A stretch of 64,000 bases of DNA from Gemmatimonadota bacterium (lineage in GTDB: Bacteria; Gemmatimonadota; Gemmatimonadetes; Gemmatimonadales; GWC2-71-9): positions 48,200 to 112,199 of the forward strand of contig JANYLJ010000002.1 in the NCBI GenBank assembly GCA_025357945.1, read 5' to 3'. The position numbers were made by a program, and so were the translations under genes. Numbering within the stretch: position 1 is the stretch's first letter; each line of letters opens with the position of its first letter. This document shows positions 39,676-47,277 of this stretch, one piece after another. Below the pieces are notes generated by a model, which was given only the letters and a program-made list of their open reading frames with translations, had not been told where the DNA came from and did no database searches.

Positions 39676-39954
39676 CTACTGCGCTTCGCTCTGGCGTCGG
39701 CGCCGGCCGCTCACCGGTGATCCGTCAATCATGATGGCGACCACCAGGCCTACGATCGGCCAGAACGTCCATTGTCCGCCGAACCAATGCTGCACCGCCG
39801 TGTACCAGAGCAGCGTCGTCGGCATGAAGAAGAAGCCAAGGACTGGCCAGAGGGCCGAGGTGAAAAGCCCGTCGAACCAATGGCTGAAGAAATAGAGCAG
39901 CGCCATGACAAGTCGCGGCGCTGACATCGCGAGAACAACGAACAGGCACGGCAT
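39676..39954 (-). CDS. Small membrane protein
   Basis: 92 residues with two to three hydrophobic spans (LFVVLAMSAPRLVMALLYFF, ALWPVLGFFFMPTTLLWYTA, TFWPIVGLVVAIMID) and a basic cytoplasmic tail (SGRRRRQSEAQ). It is rich in Trp and Phe. It begins 6 nt after the phosphofructokinase stop on the same strand, so it is probably the last gene of that unit. It resembles small uncharacterised membrane proteins; no function was recognised. Confidence 0.7.
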   Translation of the reverse strand: MPCLFVVLAMSAPRLVMALLYFFSHWFDGLFTSALWPVLGFFFMPTTLLWYTAVQHWFGGQWTFWPIVGLVVAIMIDGSPVSGRRRRQSEAQ

Positions 39955-39960
39955 TGCGGT

Positions 39961-41166
39961 TTACCCCTCCTGCCCAATGTCAGCGAGCAACTGCCTGAAC
40001 CACGGAGTACCCGGGTCGAACGGCTTGCCACCCTTGATACGGCCGAATTCGATGGCGCGCAACTCACCGCCGCGATCCTCGTCCTCGCCGACCACACCAG
40101 AAACGCCGTCAAGGGCGCACTGAACCGCCAGATCGGTACATCGCCGGATCAACCGCAAGTCGTCCGCGTTGGCCGGCGCCGAGCGGGCGTAGTAGCCGCT
40201 CTTCTGCACCAGCGTTTTCTCCGCACCGATCATCGCGCCGAACTGCTTGCCGAACCACGCCCCCGGATTCACCGTGTCGAGCTTCACGTGACCGAACGCG
40301 TCGCGCGCCACCGGCTCGTTGTTCGCTTCCATCTCGCGAACAATGCTCGCGACGCCGGCCCCTTCGGACACAAACAGATTGACGCAGTCCAGCGCATCCA
40401 TCACCCGGCGCAAGCGGACCGCCTCAGCCGCCACGTTTAGCTGCATCTCGGGGAGATACACCCCGTGCACTTCATGCCGCGCACGCGAAAGGCCGAGTTC
40501 CGGCAGGAAGGTCTTCTGGTCAAGACGTGCCCGATACGCCCGGGCGGTCGCGGCGGTGAGCCAGCCGCAGCCGCGCCCCATGACCTCGTGCACGATCAAC
40601 ATGCGCGGGTTCGCGCCGTGCTCGGCCACCACGTTCTCGAAGAACGTCGCACCATAGTCCGCGGCGGTCAACGCGCCCAGACTCTGCCGGATCGGGTAAA
40701 CGTCGTTGTCGACCGTCTTGGGAAGGCCGATGACGGCGAGGGGGTAGCCGTGGCCGGCGAGGAAGGATGCCAGATCGGCGGCGGCTATGTTGGTGTCGTC
40801 GCCGCCGATTGTGTGCAGCACGTCGACGCCGTCCCGTACCAGTTGGTCGGCGGCAACCTGACGTGGATCCTGGCCTGCCTTGATGAGGCCGCGCCTGAGG
40901 CAGTCGGCGGTGTTGGTGAGCTTGACGCGACTGTTGCCGATCGGACTGCCACCGAAGCGGTGCAGCAGGTGCGCACCGGCGCGAACAGCGGGCGTTACCG
41001 GCAGGGAGTCACCCTTCAGCAATCCGGCGTATCCACCGACGTAACAGAGAATCTCGACTTCGGGCGCGAGCTCGCCGTAGCGCTCGATCAATCCGCCGAT
41101 AGCGGAGGAGAGGCACGGCGCGAGACCGCCCGCAGTGAGGATGCCGACCTTGGCTGGCCGTGTCAT
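39961..41166 (-). CDS. pfp: Pyrophosphate-dependent-type 6-phosphofructokinase
   Basis: A 401-residue phosphofructokinase that phosphorylates fructose 6-phosphate at C1. The substrate loop IGGDDTN (residues 120-126) has Asp where ATP-dependent enzymes have Gly (GGDGS), the accepted mark of pyrophosphate use. PKTVDND (149-155) and VHEVMGRGCGWL follow. The N-terminal glycine loop reads TAGGLAPC instead of the usual TSGGDAPG, a divergence found in long PPi-type members. The ATG at 41166 overlaps the stop of a 61-codon ORF (ATGA), so translation is coupled to the DUF1697/GNAT genes upstream. PPi use would make the step reversible and fits with tkt and tal nearby. Confidence 0.88.
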   Translation of the reverse strand: MTRPAKVGILTAGGLAPCLSSAIGGLIERYGELAPEVEILCYVGGYAGLLKGDSLPVTPAVRAGAHLLHRFGGSPIGNSRVKLTNTADCLRRGLIKAGQDPRQVAADQLVRDGVDVLHTIGGDDTNIAAADLASFLAGHGYPLAVIGLPKTVDNDVYPIRQSLGALTAADYGATFFENVVAEHGANPRMLIVHEVMGRGCGWLTAATARAYRARLDQKTFLPELGLSRARHEVHGVYLPEMQLNVAAEAVRLRRVMDALDCVNLFVSEGAGVASIVREMEANNEPVARDAFGHVKLDTVNPGAWFGKQFGAMIGAEKTLVQKSGYYARSAPANADDLRLIRRCTDLAVQCALDGVSGVVGEDEDRGGELRAIEFGRIKGGKPFDPGTPWFRQLLADIGQEG

Positions 41167-41348
41167 CGGTCGCGGGTTTCCCGGTTCCGCATCAATCGCA
41201 ACTCGAGGTGCCGCCGCACGTCGGGCCATTCGGTGGCCGGCACACTGTATATCACGATGTCGCGCACGCTGCCGTCGCGATGCTCGGCCGTCAGCGGTTC
41301 AAGGCGGACGCCGTTGCGCTCGAGAACGACGGGGCGCGGGTCAATCAT
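41163..41348 (-). pseudogene. Truncated GNAT acetyltransferase N-terminus
   Basis: A 61-codon ORF whose start reads like RimJ/RimL-type GNAT proteins (VVLERNGVRLEPLTAEHRDG). It then jumps to YSVPATEWPDVRRHLELRL, a block normally found about 15 residues later, and stops. The acetyl-CoA-binding half is absent, so no enzyme activity is expected. Both ends are ATGA overlaps, with the full GNAT gene upstream and pfp downstream. It may persist only as a translational link. It could instead be a real small protein; the family resemblance is by eye. Confidence 0.45.
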
Positions 41349-41869
41349 GGCTGGTCTCCGGTGGGCCGGGTTCCCCTGAACAAGATGGACCGTCGCCCGT
41401 CGTGCGTCACCTCACGTTCGTACGTCAGACCCACCTTTCGCAGGACGTGCTGCGACGCGACGTTGGCATCGTTCGTCAACGCCACCAATGACGGCAACGC
41501 CAAGTAGCCGAACGCCTGGTGCACGCATTCCCGGGCGATTTCCGTCGCCAGTCCCCTGCCCCAGAACGCCGGCAGGAGGCCGTACCCGACTTCCACTTCG
41601 TCCTCGCCGTCGAGGGTCAGATGGCGCAGTCCGGCGAGTCCCACGCTCGTGCCGGTGTCGGCGTCCCACAGCATCCAGAACCCGAAACCATGCTGCCGCC
41701 AGTGAACCAGATGGCGCTCAAGATAGGCCGCCGTTCCGGCTTCGTCGCGTACGCCACCGATCATCGCCATCATCCGGGTATCCTGGTGCATCATCCGCAG
41801 CTCGCCGAGGTGCGACTCGGACATCCGCTCGGCGCGCAGGCGATCGGTAGAGTACGTGTCGGGAACCAT
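41345..41869 (-). CDS. GNAT family N-acetyltransferase (RimJ/RimL-like)
   Basis: 174 residues. The acyl-CoA pocket block is VEVGYGLLPAFWGRGLATEI (the Q/R-x-x-G-x-G/A motif as WGRGLA), followed by ALPSLVALTNDANVASQHVL and VLRKVGLTYER, typical of RimJ/RimL-type amino-acid or ribosomal-protein N-acetyltransferases. The substrate is not determined. It starts 3 nt after the DUF1697 stop, and its own stop overlaps the next ORF, so it sits inside a coupled operon with pfp. Confidence 0.9.
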   Translation of the reverse strand: MVPDTYSTDRLRAERMSESHLGELRMMHQDTRMMAMIGGVRDEAGTAAYLERHLVHWRQHGFGFWMLWDADTGTSVGLAGLRHLTLDGEDEVEVGYGLLPAFWGRGLATEIARECVHQAFGYLALPSLVALTNDANVASQHVLRKVGLTYEREVTHDGRRSILFRGTRPTGDQP

Positions 41870-41872
41870 GGC

Positions 41873-42415
41873 CTAGAACTCGTACTTGGCCACAAGTCGC
41901 AGGATTGTCTTCGTGCCCCGAAAGGTCGACCGCACCTTGAGCGTTCGTTCGAGCAGCGCATGCGAGATCTTCGTCTCGCTCTGCTTCTTTCGGCTCACCC
42001 AGTAGATCTCGCGGCCGCCGACGTGAAAGCGATCGTCGTCGCCCTGCAGGGCCATCAGCGCCTTGGTCGCCGCGGCTGTCAGCGGTTCGGCGAGGAATCC
42101 CACGACGGAAGTGTTCACTTCCTTGAGTTGCGAATCGGGAAACGGTTTGTAACCGGCGATCGCCGCAAGCTCGGCATCCGTTCGGATGAACGTCGCGACG
42201 TCGTAGCCCAGTGCCGACCGGAGTCCCTTCTCGATCCGTGCGTGCAGCGTCGACGTCACGGCGGCGCGCGAGGTGAAGAGGACATTGCCGCTCGCGATGA
42301 ACGTCTCGACATCCTTGAAACCAAGGGCCTCGAAGTGGCCGCGAAGTTTCGTCATCGTGATCACGCGACCGCCGACGTTGATCGCGCGCAGGAAAGCGAC
42401 CAGGCGCGTGCTCAT
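41873..42415 (-). CDS. DUF1697 family protein
   Basis: A 180-residue soluble protein. The N-terminus VAFLRAINVGGRVITMTKLR and the following FKDVETFIASGNVLFTS are the hallmark of DUF1697, a common bacterial family of unknown function. The rest includes GREIYWVSRKKQSETKIS and a C-terminal basic tail. There is no signal peptide. It is the first gene of the leftward run DUF1697-GNAT-GNAT remnant-pfp-membrane protein. Confidence 0.9.
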   Translation of the reverse strand: MSTRLVAFLRAINVGGRVITMTKLRGHFEALGFKDVETFIASGNVLFTSRAAVTSTLHARIEKGLRSALGYDVATFIRTDAELAAIAGYKPFPDSQLKEVNTSVVGFLAEPLTAAATKALMALQGDDDRFHVGGREIYWVSRKKQSETKISHALLERTLKVRSTFRGTKTILRLVAKYEF

Positions 42416-42534
42416 CGGCTGGCGCGCACATGTACCGGAGCCGGCAGCAACACAAGGAGAACGGTGGTCCGCATGGTGTAGAACATACCGCTCCCTCCAG
42501 CCTATCCTTCAGTATCCCGATCCCGGACCGTCGA

Positions 42535-42729
42535 ATGAAGGTTGAACATGACGCCGTCGGCCACCGCTTCTTCGTCCGGTTACCGGCCGGTCAGGGCCAA
42601 CTCCTTTACAAGGTCGCCGGGCCCGGTCGCCTTAATTTCTGGCACACCGAGGTCTGGCCGAGCCTGCGCGCCGTTATCTTGGGGCACCATTTCCACCCGT
42701 CAATCGCCTCAACCGTCCGAGCCCAGTGA
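42535..42729 (+). pseudogene. Truncated COG2388-type GNAT gene fused to the tkt leader
   Basis: A 64-codon ORF from the ATG at 42535. Its first ~45 residues (VEHDAVGHRFFVRL, LLYKVAGPGRLNFWHTEVWP) match the beginning of small stand-alone GNAT domains, where HTEV is followed by PxxLRGxGIGxxL. Here PSLR is followed by an unrelated tail AVILGHHFHPSIAST and a TGA that overlaps the tkt GTG (GTGA). The acetyl-CoA loop is gone. A deletion joining the GNAT gene to the tkt upstream region would explain it. The call depends on recognising the family by eye. Confidence 0.42.
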
Positions 42730-44717
42730 CCACCACCGCGTCCCTTCCCAACGGTCCGATCGACACAAACGCCGCGTGGCAGGTGATCAACTCCATCCGC
42801 GTCCTCGCGATGGACGCCGTCCAGGCGGCCGAATCCGGCCATCCGGGCACCCCGATGGCGCTGGCCCCGGTGGGATACCTGCTCTGGCGGCGACACCTCA
42901 AGCACGCGCCCCATCACCCCGACTGGCCCGACCGCGACCGCTTCGTCCTCTCCTGCGGGCATGCGTCGATGCTCCTCTATTCCCTGCTGCATCTCTCCGG
43001 TTACGACCTGTCGCTCGACGATATCAAGAACTTCCGGCAGTGGGGTTCCAGAACCCCGGGCCATCCCGAGCATGGCCACACCGTGGGCGTCGAAACCACC
43101 ACCGGTCCGCTCGGCCAGGGGATCGGCAACGCCGTCGGCATGGCGATCGCCGAGCGACTCCTCGCCTCGCAGTTCGGCGCCGATCTTGTTGACCACCGGA
43201 CCTGGGTCGTCGCCTCCGACGGCGACATGATGGAAGGGGTCGGCCACGAAGCAGCCTCGCTCGCCGGTCACCTGCAGCTGGGCAAGCTCACGGTGATCTA
43301 CGACGACAATCACATCACCATCGACGGCCACACCGAGATCACCTTCACCGACAACGTCGAGCAACGCTTCCAGTCGTACGGCTGGCGCGTGTTGCACGTG
43401 AACGATGGCAATAGCCTCGAAGCAATCGACGCCGCACTCGCTGACGCGGCATCACAGTCCGCGAAGCCGACGCTGATTCGCCTGCGCACCATCATCGGCA
43501 ATCCGGCGCCCACCAAGCAGGATACCCCCGAAGCCCACGGCGCTCCGCTCGGCCGGGACGAGATCACCAAGACCAAGGAGATCCTGCACTGGTCGCAGGA
43601 ACCCTTCCATGTTGCACCCGAAGCGTACCTGGAGATGAAGCCGATCGCGGCGCACGGCGATGCACTCGTCGCCGGCTGGGAGAAGCGCCTCGCGGCCCAC
43701 CAGGATGCGAACACCTTCCGCTCGCGCATCGCCGGTGAACTGCCCCTGGGATGGGACGCCACACTCCCGGATCTTTCGAAGGATTCGCTCGCGTCGCGCC
43801 AAGCGTCGCAGAAGGCGCTGGAGGCGATCGCCAAGTCGGTGCCCGCACTCATGGGTGGCTCGGCCGACCTGGGCGGCAGCAACGGCACGAACATCAAGAT
43901 CGGTGAGATTTTCGACACGCACACCACTGGCCCGCGGATGCATTGGGGCGTGCGGGAACATGGCATGGCGGCCGCGCTCAACGGCATCGCGGTCCACGGC
44001 GGATTCCGCCCGTACGGTGCCACCTTCCTCATTTTCCTCGACTACTGCAAACCGTCCGTGCGGCTGGCTGCGCTGATGAAGCTGCCGGTGACCTACATTT
44101 TCACCCACGATTCGATCGGCCTCGGTGAAGACGGTCCCACACACCAGCCGATCGAACAGCTGTCGATGCTGCGAGCGATTCCCGGCATGGTCACGCTCCG
44201 CCCGGCCGACGCCGCCGAAACAGTGGAATCGTGGCGCGTCGCGATGACGCGTACCAACGGCCCGACCGCGCTGATCCTGACGCGGCAGAAGCTCACCGCG
44301 CAAACGCGCAACGCCGACCGCGTGGGCGACACCGCGCGCGGCGCGTACATACTGGTCGAGCCGGCGACGCCGCCGAAGGCGATTGTGATCGCCACCGGCA
44401 GCGAAGTGCAGGTCGCCGTGAAGGCGGCCGAAACGCTCAACGCCGAAGGCATCGCGACGCGCGTGGTGTCGATGCCGTCATGGGAGCTGTTCGAGCAACA
44501 GGACGACGCGTGGCGCGAACGGGTGCTGCCGTCGTCCATAACGGCACGGGTCGCGATCGAAGCCGCATCGCCGTTCGGTTGGCGCCGCTGGGTCGGCGAC
44601 CGCGGTACCGTAATCGGGCTCGATCACTTCGGCGCCTCCGCCCCGGCGGACACGTTGTTCAGGGAATTCGGCCTCACGCCGGAACGCGTAGCCGCCGCGG
44701 TTCGCGCGCTGGCCTGA
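42726..44717 (+). CDS. tkt: Transketolase
   Basis: A 663-residue thiamine-diphosphate enzyme that transfers two-carbon ketol units in the pentose phosphate pathway. Family blocks appear in order: AAESGHPGTPMALAPVGYLL, CGHASMLLYSLLHLSGYDLS, ETTTGPLGQGIGNAVGMAIA, ASDGDMMEGVGHEAASLAGH (the ThDP/metal site), HWGVREHGMAAALNGIA, FTHDSIGLGEDGPTHQPIEQ and the C-terminal domain. The start is the GTG at 42726, overlapping the upstream truncated ORF (GTGA). An ATG in the family-usual place is absent. A TATCTT box stands 45 nt upstream. tal follows after 14 nt. Confidence 0.97.
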   Translation: MTTTASLPNGPIDTNAAWQVINSIRVLAMDAVQAAESGHPGTPMALAPVGYLLWRRHLKHAPHHPDWPDRDRFVLSCGHASMLLYSLLHLSGYDLSLDDIKNFRQWGSRTPGHPEHGHTVGVETTTGPLGQGIGNAVGMAIAERLLASQFGADLVDHRTWVVASDGDMMEGVGHEAASLAGHLQLGKLTVIYDDNHITIDGHTEITFTDNVEQRFQSYGWRVLHVNDGNSLEAIDAALADAASQSAKPTLIRLRTIIGNPAPTKQDTPEAHGAPLGRDEITKTKEILHWSQEPFHVAPEAYLEMKPIAAHGDALVAGWEKRLAAHQDANTFRSRIAGELPLGWDATLPDLSKDSLASRQASQKALEAIAKSVPALMGGSADLGGSNGTNIKIGEIFDTHTTGPRMHWGVREHGMAAALNGIAVHGGFRPYGATFLIFLDYCKPSVRLAALMKLPVTYIFTHDSIGLGEDGPTHQPIEQLSMLRAIPGMVTLRPADAAETVESWRVAMTRTNGPTALILTRQKLTAQTRNADRVGDTARGAYILVEPATPPKAIVIATGSEVQVAVKAAETLNAEGIATRVVSMPSWELFEQQDDAWRERVLPSSITARVAIEAASPFGWRRWVGDRGTVIGLDHFGASAPADTLFREFGLTPERVAAAVRALA

Positions 44718-44731
44718 TCGGAGACATCCTC

Positions 44732-45841
44732 ATGCCCAATCCACTGCAACAGCTCACCCAACTCGGCCAGAGCGCCTGGTACGATTTCATCACCCGCGAC
44801 CTGATCCGCTCCGGTGAACTCGCGCGCCTGATCAAGGAAGATTCGTTACGCGGGATGACATCGAACCCGACGATCTTCGAGAAAGCCGTCGCGGGAAGCA
44901 GCGACTACGACGAAGAGATCCGGACCCTGGCACAGGCCGGCACGTCACCCGAAGGGATTGTCGAGGCGTTGATGGTAGCCGATGTCCGTGCCGCCAGCGA
45001 CGTCTTTCGCCCGGTGTACGATGCCAGTGGCCACGGCGACGGTACCGTCTCCATCGAGGTGTCGCCGACCCTGGCGTTCGACACCCAGGGCACCATCGAT
45101 GCCGCCCGCCGCCTCTGGAAGACGATCGACCGGCCCAACGTGATGGTCAAGATTCCCGCCACGGAAGCGGGCATTCCGGCTATCAGGCAATGCCTCGCCG
45201 ACGGCATCAACATCAACATCACGTTGCTGTTCAGCATCGACCGGTACAAGCAGGTGATCGAGGCGTTCAAGTCAGGCCTCGAGCAACGCACCGCCGCGGG
45301 CCTTCCGGTCAGCACGGTGCACTCCGTGGCCTCCTTCTTCGTGAGCCGCGTCGATGGACAGACCGACGCCGAACTCGCCAAGGCGGGCGACCGAGGCAAG
45401 TCCCTGGTCCACCAGCTCGCGATCGCCAACGCGCGGGTTGCCTATCAGATTTTCGGCAATTCGCTGCTGACACCGCGATGGCAGGCGCTCGCCGCCAAGG
45501 GCGCCAAAGCCCAGCGGCCACTCTGGGCATCGACGAGTACCAAGGATCCGTCACTCCCGGACGTCTACTACATCGAGTCGCTGATCGCGCCCGACACGGT
45601 CAACACGATTCCACCAGACACGTTGCGCGCCTACGCCGATCATGGCAAGCCTGAGGTGCGCATCACGCCGGCCAGCGAACTCGCCGCCGCCGCGATGCTC
45701 GCGGCATACGACAAACTCGGCCTGTCACCACTGGCCGACCGCACCGCGTTCCTGGAAGCGGACGGCGTCAAGAAGTTTTCCGAGAGCTGGAGCGCGCTAC
45801 TCGATCGCGTGAATCAGAAGGCCAACGCACTCGCCGCGTAG
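44732..45841 (+). CDS. tal: Transaldolase
   Basis: A 369-residue class I aldolase that transfers dihydroxyacetone units between sugar phosphates. The Schiff-base Lys is Lys140 in VMVKIPATEAG. MTSNPTIFEKA (near residue 45), SIEVSPTLAFDT, NITLLFSIDRY and SVASFFVSRVD complete the family signature, with length and blocks of the long Tal subfamily. The ATG at 44732 is preceded by GGAGA; the frame runs further upstream only as a shadow of tkt. It forms an operon with tkt, and the symporter gene follows after 23 nt. Confidence 0.96.
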   Translation: MPNPLQQLTQLGQSAWYDFITRDLIRSGELARLIKEDSLRGMTSNPTIFEKAVAGSSDYDEEIRTLAQAGTSPEGIVEALMVADVRAASDVFRPVYDASGHGDGTVSIEVSPTLAFDTQGTIDAARRLWKTIDRPNVMVKIPATEAGIPAIRQCLADGININITLLFSIDRYKQVIEAFKSGLEQRTAAGLPVSTVHSVASFFVSRVDGQTDAELAKAGDRGKSLVHQLAIANARVAYQIFGNSLLTPRWQALAAKGAKAQRPLWASTSTKDPSLPDVYYIESLIAPDTVNTIPPDTLRAYADHGKPEVRITPASELAAAAMLAAYDKLGLSPLADRTAFLEADGVKKFSESWSALLDRVNQKANALAA

Positions 45842-45864
45842 CCACTCGTAGCCAGGGAATCACC

Positions 45865-47106
45865 ATGAAGAAGGTCTCGCTGACCACCTGGATCATCGTC
45901 GCCATGATCTCGGGGGTGCTGATCGGCTGGCTGAACCATGAGTACTGGCCTACGACCGACATCGCCGCCATCCTCGGACCGTTCTCCACCATCTTCATCT
46001 CGCTGATCAAGTCGATCGTTGTCCCGCTGATTTTCGGATCCCTCGTCGTCGGCATCGCCGGGCACGGTGACGATCTCAAGCGCGTCGGCAAGCTGGCACT
46101 GCGCAGCATCATCTATTTCGAGATCGTCACCACCGTGGCACTCATCGTGGGATTGGCCGCCGTCAACATTGCCAAGCCGGGTGTCGGCGTCGTGCTTGCC
46201 GCATCCGCCGAGGCGGGAAAGCAGTTCGCAACCACCAAGACCACGTTCGCCAGCGTGCTCACGCACGCCGTGCCGACCTCGTTCTTCGACGCCGCGTCCC
46301 GGAACGAGGTGCTGCAGATCGTCGTGTTCGCCGTGATCTTCGGCGCCGGCTTGAGTCGCGTCAAGGGGAAGGCGAAGGAGACCATGCTTGCGTTCTGTGA
46401 ATCGCTCTCCGAAGTGATGTTCAAGTTCACCGAGATCGTGATGAAGTTTGCGCCGATCGGCATCGGGGCGGCCGTCGCCGTGACCGTGGGTCACAGCGGT
46501 CTCGGCGTGCTCCGGAACCTCGGCGCGCTGGTACTCACGCTCTACGGTGCGCTGATTGTGTTCGTACTCGTCGCGCTGGTTCCGGTCGCGTTGATCGCCC
46601 GCGTGCCGATCAGGCTGTTCTGGAAGTACGTCAAGGAACCGTATCTCATCGCCTTCTCGACCGCGTCGTCCGAGGCGGCGTTGCCGCTGGCGATGGAAAA
46701 CATCGAGAAGATGGGTGTGCCAAAGCGCATCGTCGCCTTCGTGCTTCCGGCGGGGTATTCGTTCAACCTCGATGGGTCGACGCTCTACCTCGCCGTCGCG
46801 TCGGTATTCGTTGCCCAGGCCGCAGGAATCGCGATGCCGCTCAGCACGCAGCTGCTGATGATGCTGACGCTGATGCTCACGTCGAAGGGCGTTGCGGCGG
46901 TACCGCGCGCGTCGCTGGTGATTCTCTCCGGTACCCTCGCGTCGTTCGGGCTGCCACTTGAGGGCGTCGCGGTCATTCTCGGGGTCGATGCGCTGATGGA
47001 CATGGCGCGCACGTCGATCAACCTGCTGGGGAACTGCCTCGCGTCGGTGGTGATGGCGCGCTGGGAGGGAGAGTTCGTACCGCGTGATCCGGGGCTTCCC
47101 GTATAA
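45865..47106 (+). CDS. Dicarboxylate/amino acid:cation symporter (DAACS family)
   Basis: A 413-residue inner-membrane transporter with eight spans and two re-entrant hairpins. The hairpin motifs are FSTASSEAALPLAMENIEKM and PAGYSFNLDGSTLYLAVASV. The segment LILGVDALMDMART-type reads LGVDALMDMARTSINLLGN and holds the substrate-contacting Asp. It is a GltP/DctA-type carrier for glutamate, aspartate or C4-dicarboxylates with Na+ or H+; which one is not resolvable. AGGGA stands 6 nt before the ATG. Placement after tkt-tal suggests co-transcription, although the metabolic link is loose. Confidence 0.94.
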   Translation: MKKVSLTTWIIVAMISGVLIGWLNHEYWPTTDIAAILGPFSTIFISLIKSIVVPLIFGSLVVGIAGHGDDLKRVGKLALRSIIYFEIVTTVALIVGLAAVNIAKPGVGVVLAASAEAGKQFATTKTTFASVLTHAVPTSFFDAASRNEVLQIVVFAVIFGAGLSRVKGKAKETMLAFCESLSEVMFKFTEIVMKFAPIGIGAAVAVTVGHSGLGVLRNLGALVLTLYGALIVFVLVALVPVALIARVPIRLFWKYVKEPYLIAFSTASSEAALPLAMENIEKMGVPKRIVAFVLPAGYSFNLDGSTLYLAVASVFVAQAAGIAMPLSTQLLMMLTLMLTSKGVAAVPRASLVILSGTLASFGLPLEGVAVILGVDALMDMARTSINLLGNCLASVVMARWEGEFVPRDPGLPV

Positions 47107-47119
47107 GCTCGGAGAGATT

Positions 47120-47258
47120 GTCATCCTGAGCGAAGCAACGGCGAAGCCGTTGCACAGTCGAAGGACCTCGGTTCCGTGCAGCGACGTCAGGCGTGGTCGC
47201 TCGGAGCCGAGGTCCTTCGACTTCGTGCGGCCTGCGGCCGCACTCCGCTCAGGATGAC
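47120..47258. repeat. Long-form GTCATCCTGAGCG palindrome with two side hairpins (copy 2)
   Basis: The left end reads GTCATCCTGAGCG, then the perfect small hairpin CAACGGC-GAA-GCCGTTG, then CAGTCGAAGGACCTCGG. The right half in reverse complement reads GTCATCCTGAGCG, then GTGCGGCC-GCA-GGCCGCAC, then GTCGAAGGACCTCGG. The two halves pair along their arms, while each carries a different self-complementary insert at the same place. It occupies most of the gap between the symporter and transglycosylase genes. Confidence 0.85.
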
Positions 47259-47277
47259 ATCCCTTTAGGTTTATCCC

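Noticed and set aside
45814..47124. Minus-strand ORF of 436 codons opposite the symporter
   Set aside because: Composed mostly of His, Arg, Asp and Gln, the mirror of a hydrophobic transporter sequence.
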